The notes beneath the pieces are model-generated. The model worked only from the letters and a program-made list of their open reading frames with translations, was not told where the DNA came from and made no database searches. Of a stretch of DNA of 64,000 bases, positions 49,919 to 58,335 are shown piece by piece. The position numbers and the translations under genes were made by a program. This stretch comes from Paenibacillus oralis. Lineage in GTDB: Bacteria; Bacillota; Bacilli; Paenibacillales; Paenibacillaceae. The first letter of the stretch is position 1, and each line of letters opens with the position of its first letter. Location: positions 7,003,071 through 7,067,070 of the forward strand of contig NZ_RRCN01000001.1 of assembly GCF_003863965.1 (NCBI RefSeq), read 5' to 3'.

Positions 49919-50279
49919 TATAGACAGCCACCTCAGTCCTCAGTCCGGCATCTCGAATCAATAGAGCTTGAGTCATAATTTATATCGTCAAGCACTGATC
50001 TCGGCTTAGTGCCGTTTTTATTAAATCAAATGTTAATCCTCCTTGATATTTGACCATCCCATACGGACTGGTCCTCAAATAAAAATAGAAAAACCGCTTT
50101 AAAGTAGCGGTTTCTTTATAAGACTCTTATAGAAAGATTGATATTTACTTAAATGAATCAAAACATTAAAAAATATCATTTTGTAGAGTATACTCCGTGG
50201 ATTGTTGTTGTAGACAACGGGATAATAAATCCAAAAAGAGGTATTGTCTTGAAATCATGTTCTGAAAGGATGGGGAGAA
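49919..50279. other. Intergenic region with two hairpins
   Basis: No gene was recognised. GCACTGA/TTAGTGC with a following CGTTTTTATT (49992-50022) resembles a plus-strand terminator. AAACCGCT/AGCGGTTT (50091-50113) has T-rich sequence on both sides, more on the minus strand. The promoter and ribosome site (AAGGATGGGGAG) of the next gene lie at the right end. Confidence 0.45.
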
Positions 50280-50606
50280 ATGAACAGTCTTATAGAGCAG
50301 CTTTACAACGGCATTTTATGTCCGGCTGAAAAGATAGTTCCCGAGGATCCGCAGTATCGTCAGGTAAACACAGATGTATCCGAAACGATGACGGACTGGA
50401 AAAAACGGCATTCCGAAGAGGAATTTAAGGAGCTTGAGGCTCTACTGGATTTGTACGCTCAGATTCATGATATGGAGTTGACTTCAACTTTCACCTACGG
50501 ATTTCGACTTGGAGCAGGGCTGATGGCAGAAATTTTAACGGGCAAAAATGAACTTGCCAACATGCTAAGCCATTTTCCTGATGACTTACCGGGGGAGAAG
50601 AGTTGA
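50280..50606 (+). CDS. DUF6809-like small protein
   Basis: The 108-residue acidic helical protein (NSLIEQLYNGILCPAEKIVP; GFRLGAGLMAEILTG) fits the DUF6809 family, found beside mobile and phage genes in Firmicutes. The function is unknown. It stands alone on the plus strand. Confidence 0.65.
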   Translation: MNSLIEQLYNGILCPAEKIVPEDPQYRQVNTDVSETMTDWKKRHSEEEFKELEALLDLYAQIHDMELTSTFTYGFRLGAGLMAEILTGKNELANMLSHFPDDLPGEKS

Positions 50607-50692
50607 ACGAGCATACAAGATATTATCAATTTGAGAGATTGCTAATATTGCCATTGTTTTCTATTATCCTCTCTCTGTAGCTTTCCAATTTG

Positions 50693-50701
50693 TGGTATAA
50701 T
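50693..50701 (+). promoter_or_regulatory. Extended -10 promoter of the small toxin gene
   Basis: TGGTATAAT is an extended -10 element with a perfect TATAAT at 50696-50701. It lies about 60 bp before the toxin start. Confidence 0.55.
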
Positions 50702-50760
50702 ACCCCTAACAACAGAATGGCTGAGATGGGTGGTCGGCTAGTCTCCCTTGAAGGGAGGTG

Positions 50761-50880
50761 ATGCCTGTGGAGGTTAAGGACGTACTGTCTTTAATGATTC
50801 AATTCGGAGCGTTTTTAATAGCGCTGATCGGTTTGGTCATTACGATAGTTGCTACGTTAAACCAAAACAAAAAGAAATAG
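50761..50880 (+). CDS. Hol_Tox-type small membrane toxin (type I TA)
   Basis: A 39-residue peptide with a single membrane helix: VLSLMIQFGAFLIALIGLVI then TLNQNKKK. This fits the holin-like toxin family of type I toxin-antitoxin loci. The site GGGAGGTG is too close to ATG 50761, so GTG 50767 is a likely alternative start. The family is usually silenced by an overlapping antisense RNA; I could not identify its promoter. The 3' end is followed by a hairpin AAATAGACC/GGTCTATTT. Confidence 0.8.
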   Translation: MPVEVKDVLSLMIQFGAFLIALIGLVITIVATLNQNKKK

Positions 50881-50954
50881 ACCGCCCGTGCTAGGAGATG
50901 GTCTATTTCTTTACCATTGACTACAGCTGACTGCTCTTCAAAGCGGCTGTTGCC

Positions 50955-50990
50955 AGAGTGAAGATGTGCGCATCTTCACTCTTTATTTTA
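50955..50990 (+). terminator. Strong hairpin terminator past the small toxin
   Basis: AGAGTGAAGATG pairs perfectly with CATCTTCACTCT around TGCG and is followed by TTATTTTA. It could end the toxin message or, read on the other strand, be part of the antisense RNA. Confidence 0.75.
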
Positions 50991-51100
50991 TGCAGTTTCA
51001 TTTGATTTCATTCTAACATAGTAAAAAACGTATTGACAATATTAGAAAACATGATTTAATCATTTTTTTACAAATAAAGCATACTTCGCCGATAACTCTT

Positions 51101-52621
51101 TTAAATACGAGTTATAATTAAATAATTAGTACTTCCACTTAACAAAGTTGTTTCGTAAGTAGATAACATTCTTAAATCAATTTTAAATCCTGCATTAACC
51201 TTCACTTCTATTGAACCAGATACTGATCCTCCCCCTGAAATAGGACTCGTTCGATCATCAAGAAAAGCCCAAGGTGTCCCTCCCGTTGGATTGTTCGTAT
51301 TTAAAAATAATGCTAGTTGAAGTCTATTTCCAACTTGTTGAACGCCAGTCATCTGCAACGAAGTAATTCTGTAATATCCGGTATGTTTTGCAACCCATTG
51401 ATAATTGACACTATCAAATTCTCCAAGTTCATCAAAGGAGATCACATCTAATTTTACCCTTGTCCATATACCGTCTGTTATATGTTGAGTTGACCCAACC
51501 TGAGTTTTCGTTCTAGTTAATCCCATTACGGTTTTGCCGTTCTCATTATACTGCTCAACTATAATAGAGGCTCTTCCCGTACCATTCTGGTCATGATACT
51601 TTCCATCAGAATAAGGAACGGTATTAGCTAGCTTAACATATACATCTTGAATTGAAGATCCGCCTGAAAAGCTAACTAATTTTTTTAAATTACTTAGGTA
51701 ACCACCTACCTCGTCAATCACTGTTGACTTGCCTTTTACAACATCTACAAAATAGTTCAGTTGTGGTACTGTTTCGTTGATTTTTGCACCAATAGCTAAA
51801 GTGCTTGAACGAATTACGATATTTCTACATTCTGAATTTGCGCCTAGTCTAATATATGCAGGAATTGTTGCTCCATAGTTCCCTGTTGATTCATACCAGT
51901 TTCCATCGAGTAACATCGAAAAGCATCCATTTAACTCTATTGGATAAGTAGTTGCAGAACCTTCCTTAACAAATTGACAATTTAAGATTCTTCCTCCCGT
52001 ACAATTAACCATTGTAATTGTATTATCGTTACCAAAAGTATATAGCCCATCGCCTAGAAATTGATCACTTTTTTCTTCCAGATAAATTGCACACTTATTA
52101 TAAAAAAGTTGGAGATTGTTGAATCTATTTATATCACTCTGAGTACCCCATATTCCATACTCAAAGTGCTCAATTTGAGTATCAACCAGATTTATTCCTC
52201 CCCCTCTCCAATCTCTTATTCCATATGTGCCAACTCCATACCATCCATTATAAGCATTCACAGCGAAGGGATTCCTTAGAGAGCCTCTGTTTGATCCCTT
52301 ATAGATTAAGGAAATCTGTCTAAGAGTGAATCCTTGCTGACCAGAGAAGCTGGGAGTAGTCTCATCGCCCAGACAAATAAACTCACCTTCTCCATAAAAC
52401 TCAAGTATTGTAGCATTTTCTTCTTTTCTTCCATTTCTATGGCCAATAAACTCCACAGCCCGATTGTTTATTTGTATTTTTCTATCAACTCTAATGGGCC
52501 CTTTTGGAAAAATAAATTTAGTATTACCTGAAGCAAGTGCTAGTTCAATATTTGCAGATTGATCTTGTCCATTTGATACTACACCGTATTGAGACATGTA
52601 TACACCTAATGTATCATCCAT
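51101..52621 (-). CDS. Phage tail-spike-like beta-helix protein
   Basis: I start at ATG 52621 behind GGGGG; about 506 residues. The N-terminal two thirds looks like a right-handed beta-helix of the pectate-lyase type (KFIFPKGPIRVDRKIQINN; TIEHFEYGIWG-like NLVDTQIEHFEYGIWGTQSD). The last 130 residues resemble a C1q-like trimer head (AKHTGYYRITSLQMTGVQQV). It probably binds or digests a surface polysaccharide. The gene is visibly more AT-rich than the tail genes and lies beyond the lysis genes, suggesting separate acquisition. Confidence 0.7.
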   Translation of the reverse strand: MDDTLGVYMSQYGVVSNGQDQSANIELALASGNTKFIFPKGPIRVDRKIQINNRAVEFIGHRNGRKEENATILEFYGEGEFICLGDETTPSFSGQQGFTLRQISLIYKGSNRGSLRNPFAVNAYNGWYGVGTYGIRDWRGGGINLVDTQIEHFEYGIWGTQSDINRFNNLQLFYNKCAIYLEEKSDQFLGDGLYTFGNDNTITMVNCTGGRILNCQFVKEGSATTYPIELNGCFSMLLDGNWYESTGNYGATIPAYIRLGANSECRNIVIRSSTLAIGAKINETVPQLNYFVDVVKGKSTVIDEVGGYLSNLKKLVSFSGGSSIQDVYVKLANTVPYSDGKYHDQNGTGRASIIVEQYNENGKTVMGLTRTKTQVGSTQHITDGIWTRVKLDVISFDELGEFDSVNYQWVAKHTGYYRITSLQMTGVQQVGNRLQLALFLNTNNPTGGTPWAFLDDRTSPISGGGSVSGSIEVKVNAGFKIDLRMLSTYETTLLSGSTNYLIITRI

Positions 52622-52642
52622 ATGTAACCCCCTTATAAAATA

Positions 52643-52718
52643 TAAAAAGAAATAGGCCACCCCAGAGGTAGGTGACGGCCTATTTCCTGGAACCGTTAAC
52701 TACAGCCAACCGTTCTTA
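52643..52718 (+). pseudogene. Remnant of a Hol_Tox toxin 3' region
   Basis: This segment aligns with 50869-50950, the end of the intact small toxin and its downstream sequence. The shared text includes AAAAAGAAATAG (last codons and stop), a GG.CTATTTC hairpin arm, ACTACAGC and CAAAGCGG. The membrane-helix coding part is absent. The remaining hairpin AAATAGGCC/GGCCTATTT now sits where it can terminate the minus-strand lysis transcript. Confidence 0.6.
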
Positions 52719-52726
52719 CAAAGCGG

Positions 52727-53005
52727 TTACTTGTCCTTCGTCGTTCCCGGACGGTTATTGCCAAGCTCAAACAACCCGGTTGCCGATAAGCCGGCCAAGC
52801 CGCCTGCCCACAATCGCAATACCAGGTCCAAGTCGGTAAAAGGATACGCCGCCGCACCGATCAACACGCCGATGATCACACCGATGAACGGCACCCAATT
52901 TTTCGGCAGGTTTATCGTTGTTTTGACGAGCTGTACGACAGCTAAAACAAATACAGATAAGACCGAAGCAAAGGCTAGGACATTGGTCAAAATTTCATTT
53001 TGCAT
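52727..53005 (-). CDS. Phage holin
   Basis: The 92-residue protein has two strongly hydrophobic segments (VLAFASVLSVFVLAVVQLVK and WVPFIGVIIGVLIGAAAYPF) plus a third weaker one, with a charged C-terminus. This fits a class of Firmicute phage holins that form membrane pores. It lies 17 bp after the amidase gene, as in many lysis cassettes. Confidence 0.82.
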   Translation of the reverse strand: MQNEILTNVLAFASVLSVFVLAVVQLVKTTINLPKNWVPFIGVIIGVLIGAAAYPFTDLDLVLRLWAGGLAGLSATGLFELGNNRPGTTKDK

Positions 53006-53022
53006 TCTTATCGTCTCCTTTC

Positions 53023-53961
53023 CTATTCCTCGGGAATCCCCGCCGCCCGCCGCAGGTAATTCGCCAAATTGTGAAAATGCTGAGCCCGCGGGTCGTTTCC
53101 TTCGGCTTTCGCTTTAAACCATGCGGGGGAGAGCCAGCGGAAAATGATTTCCTGGGCGTTGCTTTTGGGAAGCCGGGTGAGCGGTTTTGCGGCCGCATCG
53201 TTTGCAAGCGGGATTCCGGCAGCTAAACGCAGATTGTTCGCCAGGTTATGAAAATGGGTTTTGCCGACTTCATCGTTTTTCCGTTGGGACGCAAACCATG
53301 CCGGGGATACGTAGTTGTCGATCAGCGCTTGTGCAATGTAGGCCGGCAATGGAGTGAAACTTCCGTTAGCGTTGGTGTTTGGATTCGAACCTGCGGATCT
53401 GGTGGACTTTATTTCAGCGGATACGTCATCCAGCAAATTTATTAAAGTTTTGCTGCCGGTGGCCAAAGCCTGCTCACAATCGCTCCTCCGCGCCGGATCC
53501 AGCTGTTTGTGGGTGGGAATAAAGGTGTAAGGATTTTTGTTCCACTTGTCGCAGCAAAAAGCCAAATACCAAACGTATCTGTTGTACGCTTCGGTAAAGT
53601 TGATTTTCCCGCCGTAACACAGTTCAATGCCCAGCGCGGCGTCGTTGGCGTCGTAGCCAAAAGTGTCGTTGTCGGTGGTCACATCATACCGCACATGCCA
53701 AGCCTTTTCCGCTGGATCGGATCCGGTGCCGGTCGGAATGATTTCTAAAATTTTCGTATCGTCAATAAAAACGTGGGCCGAGGCCGAGCGGTCGGTTTGC
53801 GAGTTAAAATAGCTGTAGTGGTTGTCCGCCGTAGCCCCCGGATTACCTGTGTCGTGTGCCACAAAAAACTCCGGCGTTCCTGTCTTCAGCCTCGTGCCGG
53901 GTCTTACGTTTGCTCGTTTTGCAATGTAACGGCGCTCTATATTATATTTACTAGCGTCCAA
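53023..53961 (-). CDS. Phage N-acetylmuramoyl-L-alanine amidase (endolysin)
   Basis: I start at TTG 53961 because GGAGGTG lies directly before it; ATG 53976 overlaps that site. About 312 residues. The N-terminal Amidase_2 domain shows zinc-ligand histidines in FVAHDTGNPG and AWHVRYDV, and GIELCYGG. The C-terminus carries two similar repeats with SPAWF, FHNLAN and AAGIP, probably the wall-binding part. It cuts the bond between muramic acid and the peptide. It pairs with the holin downstream. Confidence 0.9.
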   Translation of the reverse strand: MDASKYNIERRYIAKRANVRPGTRLKTGTPEFFVAHDTGNPGATADNHYSYFNSQTDRSASAHVFIDDTKILEIIPTGTGSDPAEKAWHVRYDVTTDNDTFGYDANDAALGIELCYGGKINFTEAYNRYVWYLAFCCDKWNKNPYTFIPTHKQLDPARRSDCEQALATGSKTLINLLDDVSAEIKSTRSAGSNPNTNANGSFTPLPAYIAQALIDNYVSPAWFASQRKNDEVGKTHFHNLANNLRLAAGIPLANDAAAKPLTRLPKSNAQEIIFRWLSPAWFKAKAEGNDPRAQHFHNLANYLRRAAGIPEE

Positions 53962-53984
53962 AACTATCACCTCCATGATACAAT

Positions 53985-54272
53985 CTATTCTTCCAACCGG
54001 TCGATCCGCTTGTGCGCTTGCTTGGTCGATTCCTCGACGCGCGTCAGCCGCTCGGAAAATGCCTCGAACCGCTGCCCCTGCAGCTTTTGTTCGATTTTCA
54101 TGTCGTCCACGCCGCGCTTGATGTATTCGACGTCGGCGCGCTGCACCGCCTCCAGCTCCGCGGCCTCTTCCGCTTCCTGCCGCATCGCCTTTGCGCGCCC
54201 CGCCCACCCTAAAGCAATACCGCTCAGCGCGGCCAGAACGGACGTAATCGCCGTGATTGCTGTTATATCCAT
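53985..54272 (-). CDS. Phage small membrane coiled-coil protein (XhlA-like)
   Basis: The 95-residue protein has an N-terminal hydrophobic segment (ITSVLAALSGIALGWAG) and then a coiled coil to the end. The layout recalls XhlA/hemolysin-type lysis accessory proteins, with the membrane helix at the opposite end. It lies upstream of the endolysin gene in the lysis region. Confidence 0.55.
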   Translation of the reverse strand: MDITAITAITSVLAALSGIALGWAGRAKAMRQEAEEAAELEAVQRADVEYIKRGVDDMKIEQKLQGQRFEAFSERLTRVEESTKQAHKRIDRLEE

Positions 54273-54301
54273 AAATTCACCTTCTTTTCAATCTTTAAAG
54301 T

Positions 54302-54335
54302 AGAAAATAATAATCCCCCGGAAGTTCCAGGGGAT
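54302..54335 (-). terminator. Possible terminator after the XkdX-like gene
   Basis: On the minus strand TCCCCTGGAA and TTCCGGGGGA pair and are followed by TTATTATTTTC. It may separate tail genes from the lysis genes. Confidence 0.55.
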
Positions 54336-54348
54336 CATCAAAGACGCC

Positions 54349-54459
54349 TTAATTGGCGTCAGCTTCCAATAACTTTTGTACTTGCTCTTTCCAGTGCAAC
54401 GGCACATCATCGATCGATTTGAGTTCTTTTTTGATCAAATCATAGTAAATTTTAGCCAA
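54349..54459 (-). CDS. XkdX-like small phage protein
   Basis: A 36-residue product from TTG 54459 behind AGGAGGTG: AKIYYDLIKKELKSIDDVP then LHWKEQVQKLLEADAN. The short size, Trp-Lys ending region and position directly before the lysis genes match XkdX proteins of PBSX-type tails. Its start lies within the end of the preceding gene (8-bp overlap). Function is unknown. Confidence 0.65.
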   Translation of the reverse strand: MAKIYYDLIKKELKSIDDVPLHWKEQVQKLLEADAN

Positions 54460-55045
54460 CCTTTTCACCTCCTCTTCCGGCGGCAATCATTTCAGCCAAC
54501 TCCGTGAGGGCGAGTTGTATTTTCGTCTTGTCGGCTTCGCTTGCTTCGGCCAGTTCGGCGATCGCAAGTTTTAGTTCCGTGTTTATTGCTTGCAAGCGCT
54601 CCAGTTCGGTTGGTTCTTGCGGTGGATCCATGGCTTCGATTTGTTCTCGGGCCAGACCCTCGGTCCAAAGCTGCTTCGGCTGCTCCGGCGGTGTATAAGT
54701 CGGAATCTCCCCACGCTTGTCTTCCGGCAAGGCGGACCATTCGGCATAGGCTTTTTGGTACGCCTCTTGCGCAATGGTAACCGCATCCTGGTGCGCCAGC
54801 CACGACGCCAGATCAAAGCGTGGCAAATACAGGCCCGGCGGAATAGGCACTCCGATAATATACCCGGCGGGCTGCGGCCGCGTTTCCTCCACCGGGTGCT
54901 CATTTTCACTGGCAACAACTTCAAATGGTAATTCCCCCGGCGCTGGCACATCGGCATAAAAAGGGACGATACCGGAAAAGGTATCGTCCGTGATTGTATC
55001 CTCTAAGTAAAGGCCATCAAGACTAATTTTAGGTACTACTTTCAT
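54452..55045 (-). CDS. Phage tail-fibre-associated protein
   Basis: The 197-residue protein starts KVVPKISLDGLYLEDTITDD, has a middle Pro-rich region and a C-terminal helical part rich in Ala and Glu. It follows the large fibre gene by 12 bp, where small fibre-assembly or fibre-tip proteins are usual. I do not recognise a specific family. Confidence 0.5.
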   Translation of the reverse strand: MKVVPKISLDGLYLEDTITDDTFSGIVPFYADVPAPGELPFEVVASENEHPVEETRPQPAGYIIGVPIPPGLYLPRFDLASWLAHQDAVTIAQEAYQKAYAEWSALPEDKRGEIPTYTPPEQPKQLWTEGLAREQIEAMDPPQEPTELERLQAINTELKLAIAELAEASEADKTKIQLALTELAEMIAAGRGGEKVG

Positions 55046-55057
55046 GTGAACGCCTCC

Positions 55058-57664
55058 TTATTGCTCGACTAAAAATGGCGGTAGGAATAGAGAGAGAAAC
55101 CCGTTATACCAAATACGATTTAGTGAAACAACGCCACCAGGGGAAACATTCACTAAAGCTGGGTAAACTCCATCCCCATCAGAACAAGCTGCATCCAGCA
55201 TAACGTATTTTTTAGGCCTGTATCCGATAGGTAATCTAAAAATAACGGTCCCAGCAACAATCGAACCGCCTGTAATCATCCCCCGTAAATGTACATAACC
55301 TTGAGAGTCCTTTGTAAATTCAGCCGTTGGATATGTGGTTGCGTCGTATGCTACCCACCCATTAAGTAGTGTCGGCGCAATCCACCCAGGAGCATCCTCC
55401 TCCGCTTTCTTCTGCTCGACCACGGAGACACGCTGCAACGCTTCGGCCACGCCTGCCGTCAGGTCGCTGAACTGCGCCTTTTCGTTTGCGGCCAGCATGC
55501 CAGTAATCGGCTGGATCGGTGATTTATCTTTCTTGATGTATGTGACTGAATAGGCGGCGGTTGGGTCGAAGTCTGATGACAAAAATCTGATGTGCTGTTT
55601 GCCGTATGCGTTAGTATCATTTTCGATCTTTGCAAAATTATCAGCCCGGTCGTTACGGTAAACCCGCAATGTGAGAGACACCCTGTTCTTCAATAGACTT
55701 CCACTTACTGCGGTATTGTTAATATAGTAGTTTCCGTTGGGTGAATAGTACATAGGCTTCGCCAGCTCCCGCAGCACAATCCCCGTACCAACTTCAACCA
55801 TGTTGTCGCCTTCGGATAGCAGTAAAGCGCCTTCGGATACAACGGGCTCGACGGTTTCTTTGGCAAGGCGATAAAGGAGTTGGTAGGGTGTATATCCTTG
55901 ATCATTCGATTCCGTCGGCAAAGTGTCCACTCCGCTTCCCATTATCATCCCGTTTCCATCAGGCGCTCCAATACCACAATATATTTTCCCCCAACCTTTT
56001 TTCCCTGTTCCGTTGTAAAGTTGATCAGATGCGCCCCAAGTATACATCTTCCAGCCCATAAAATACGCCTTAATCTCGTCTTGAGACGGAAAATAGTCCG
56101 GCCCCCATCCACTGTCTGTATTAGCAATGGAGACATGGATACCGTTTAGATACATTAAGCTTTGATCAGATCCAGTATAAGAGGCGGTTGTTCTATTTAT
56201 TAGAAGTGCGCCGGTGTATTTGGTTACATAGGTGATGTAGTCTACAGCCGAGATTGTCCCGTCGCGAACAAAAACAGGCTTATAGCTGGAAGTAACGTGC
56301 CCTGTATCAACGTTCCAACTCAATGATCCATCCAACACAACCTTTTTCCACTTCGCCAGTTTAAAATATTGCCCTTCTTTTTCAAACAATACATCAGCTT
56401 CCCAACCGCCTACGGAATTTGCATGTAATTCAGTTTGAAAAGCGAGCATAGATTTTTGTTGCGGCTTGAATGGTTTGGGCCCGGAACCAATAACGAGAAT
56501 TGGTTTTTTAAATCTGTACGTTCCAGCTACATTAGCGGATATAAAAATACGTAGTTTATTTGTTTTTAAACTCGTAGTAAACGTTATTGTCTCATTTCCT
56601 CTGGTGACCGTGTTGCTAATTAATAACTCCGTATCCCCTTCGTACTCCGCCGCATTAACAAAACCTTCGCCATTATTCCCGGAAATGGATTCGCAGCTCA
56701 TTGTGTAAGTGGTGCTAGGAATAGCAGGGATATCCACATAATAGGAATTGTAAGCTGTTGCTAAGGTTATTTCAGATTCGTATGGATCAATAATTCTTAA
56801 AGACGCACCGCTTGCTGAATACTCATAAAAAGGCGGCAGCAGATTTTCCCCATACCCAATAGCATAAGGACCGTCTACACCATGAATACCGGAAGAGACA
56901 AAAGGATATTTTTCAGCAACTTGTTCCGCCTTCATTCCATCCAATACCGCGTATTCGTCTGAAGAAATTTCAAATATCCTTAATGCATCAGCATTTCCGC
57001 CCGTTCCCGGATTGCCAACAAATACAGCTCCGAAATACACGATTTTCGATCCTGAGAAGGCATTTTTCGGAATTCGAATAAAAACAGTTTTGAAGTTACT
57101 CCCTGTTGATGTTATTTGCTCTGAAGATATTTCAGACGAAGGGTTATTCAGCTCAATCATTCGTATCCTTGCTTCTACTCCGCTCGGGACCTTTAATTCC
57201 CCAACCGCAACGTACATTTTATCCGGATCGTATGGAAACTCACGGTACATATCGACATATTGGTCCGTATCTCCTATAGTCGCTTTAATACTGGCTATCC
57301 CTTCTACATTATTAGCTGTATCGAGAGAGAGACGTCCCGTATTGGGCCACGATTGGAGTGAGTCACAACTTCCCGCATTCCCCAACAAATTTATCAGCGT
57401 CCGCCCCCGCACCTCCCCAAGCCGAAATCGCGCATCCTTTGGCGAGTTGACTACCTGCAACCCTGGCTGCAACGTTACCGGCTTAGTATCTGCGGTATCA
57501 AAACGTTCTTTGAACTCGTTAAGGCTCTCCCCTACATTGCCAGCAAAAGCGTCTACTTTATCCGCGTTTTGATCTACGTATTTTTCCAGATCGAAATAGG
57601 TGGTTTCCGGCGATGTTCGGTCAATTTTGTTCAGTCCAAGATTTGGCGTTATAGGATTTGCCAC
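55058..57664 (-). CDS. Phage tail fibre protein
   Basis: The 868-residue protein has an N-terminal baseplate-attachment type sequence (PITPNLGLNKIDRTSPETTY; FDLEKYVDQNADKVDAF). A long beta-rich body follows, with carbohydrate-binding-like jelly-roll segments, and a C-terminal part after a helical stretch near residue 760. It is the probable receptor-binding fibre. Its ATG overlaps the stop of the upstream DUF2313 gene. Confidence 0.8.
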   Translation of the reverse strand: MANPITPNLGLNKIDRTSPETTYFDLEKYVDQNADKVDAFAGNVGESLNEFKERFDTADTKPVTLQPGLQVVNSPKDARFRLGEVRGRTLINLLGNAGSCDSLQSWPNTGRLSLDTANNVEGIASIKATIGDTDQYVDMYREFPYDPDKMYVAVGELKVPSGVEARIRMIELNNPSSEISSEQITSTGSNFKTVFIRIPKNAFSGSKIVYFGAVFVGNPGTGGNADALRIFEISSDEYAVLDGMKAEQVAEKYPFVSSGIHGVDGPYAIGYGENLLPPFYEYSASGASLRIIDPYESEITLATAYNSYYVDIPAIPSTTYTMSCESISGNNGEGFVNAAEYEGDTELLISNTVTRGNETITFTTSLKTNKLRIFISANVAGTYRFKKPILVIGSGPKPFKPQQKSMLAFQTELHANSVGGWEADVLFEKEGQYFKLAKWKKVVLDGSLSWNVDTGHVTSSYKPVFVRDGTISAVDYITYVTKYTGALLINRTTASYTGSDQSLMYLNGIHVSIANTDSGWGPDYFPSQDEIKAYFMGWKMYTWGASDQLYNGTGKKGWGKIYCGIGAPDGNGMIMGSGVDTLPTESNDQGYTPYQLLYRLAKETVEPVVSEGALLLSEGDNMVEVGTGIVLRELAKPMYYSPNGNYYINNTAVSGSLLKNRVSLTLRVYRNDRADNFAKIENDTNAYGKQHIRFLSSDFDPTAAYSVTYIKKDKSPIQPITGMLAANEKAQFSDLTAGVAEALQRVSVVEQKKAEEDAPGWIAPTLLNGWVAYDATTYPTAEFTKDSQGYVHLRGMITGGSIVAGTVIFRLPIGYRPKKYVMLDAACSDGDGVYPALVNVSPGGVVSLNRIWYNGFLSLFLPPFLVEQ

Positions 57665-58335
57665 TATGCTCCCCCTCCTAAAAATTTGTCTTGTGTGGTG
57701 GATTCTATCTGAGCGATGGTCATGGCCTCAACTTCAGCGATGGTCAGGTACCTAAAGCGATAGTCCACGACCATATGGGCAGGTTTGATTTCCTCAATCA
57801 CTGCCTTCAGATCGTTGAGATTCTGAGGGACGCCGATCGTGTCAAGGAATTTAACCGTAAAGCTCCACTTGTCTGGCTGAAAAATCACATCCACCGCGCC
57901 GCGATCATACGCCTCCGCCACATTCTTCACTAACCGCCCCGAAAACTTCCCGCTGCCCCGCAGCTTGGACTCGACGACGGCGCGTCGCTGGTCGAGCGGC
58001 TTACTAGGATCGGTCTCGATGCCGAGCTCGCTCTCCCAGCGCTCAAGGCCCCAGGTGGCCGTCCGCACAAAAAACTGCTCCAGCGTTTCGTCCAACGCCT
58101 CGAATAGCCGATCCAGTTCAACGCCTTTGGCATTCATATCCACCTGCATGACCCGGGAGTTTTCGTAATAACTCGGCAGATAGGAAAACATTTCGCGCCC
58201 CCGCGGGCTCGTACGCAAAGGTTTACTTATACTTGCCGGCCATGGCTCGCCCGCACTTCTCGGCAAAGCTCCACTCTTATCCGCCAGCAAAGGTTCGCCC
58301 ATGCTCCTCATGTCCGTTAGCATATGCTCACTCAT
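57664..58335 (-). CDS. xkdU: Tail protein, DUF2313 (YmfQ/XkdU type)
   Basis: The 223-residue protein has SYLPSYYENSRVMQVDMNAK near residue 50, WGLERWESELGI and ELRGSGKFSG-like SKLRGSGKFSGRLV, and ends with a region shared by DUF2313 tail proteins. These sit between baseplate J and the fibre in contractile tails. The first 45 residues are unusual in sequence, so a later start (ATG near 58203) is possible. Overlaps baseplate J by 8 bp. Confidence 0.8.
   Translation of the reverse strand: MSEHMLTDMRSMGEPLLADKSGALPRSAGEPWPASISKPLRTSPRGREMFSYLPSYYENSRVMQVDMNAKGVELDRLFEALDETLEQFFVRTATWGLERWESELGIETDPSKPLDQRRAVVESKLRGSGKFSGRLVKNVAEAYDRGAVDVIFQPDKWSFTVKFLDTIGVPQNLNDLKAVIEEIKPAHMVVDYRFRYLTIAEVEAMTIAQIESTTQDKFLGGGA

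Noticed and set aside
53961-54207. N-terminal extension of the endolysin
   Set aside because: The extra residues are Arg/Gly-rich, overlap the upstream coiled-coil gene and ignore the GGAGGTG site before 53961.
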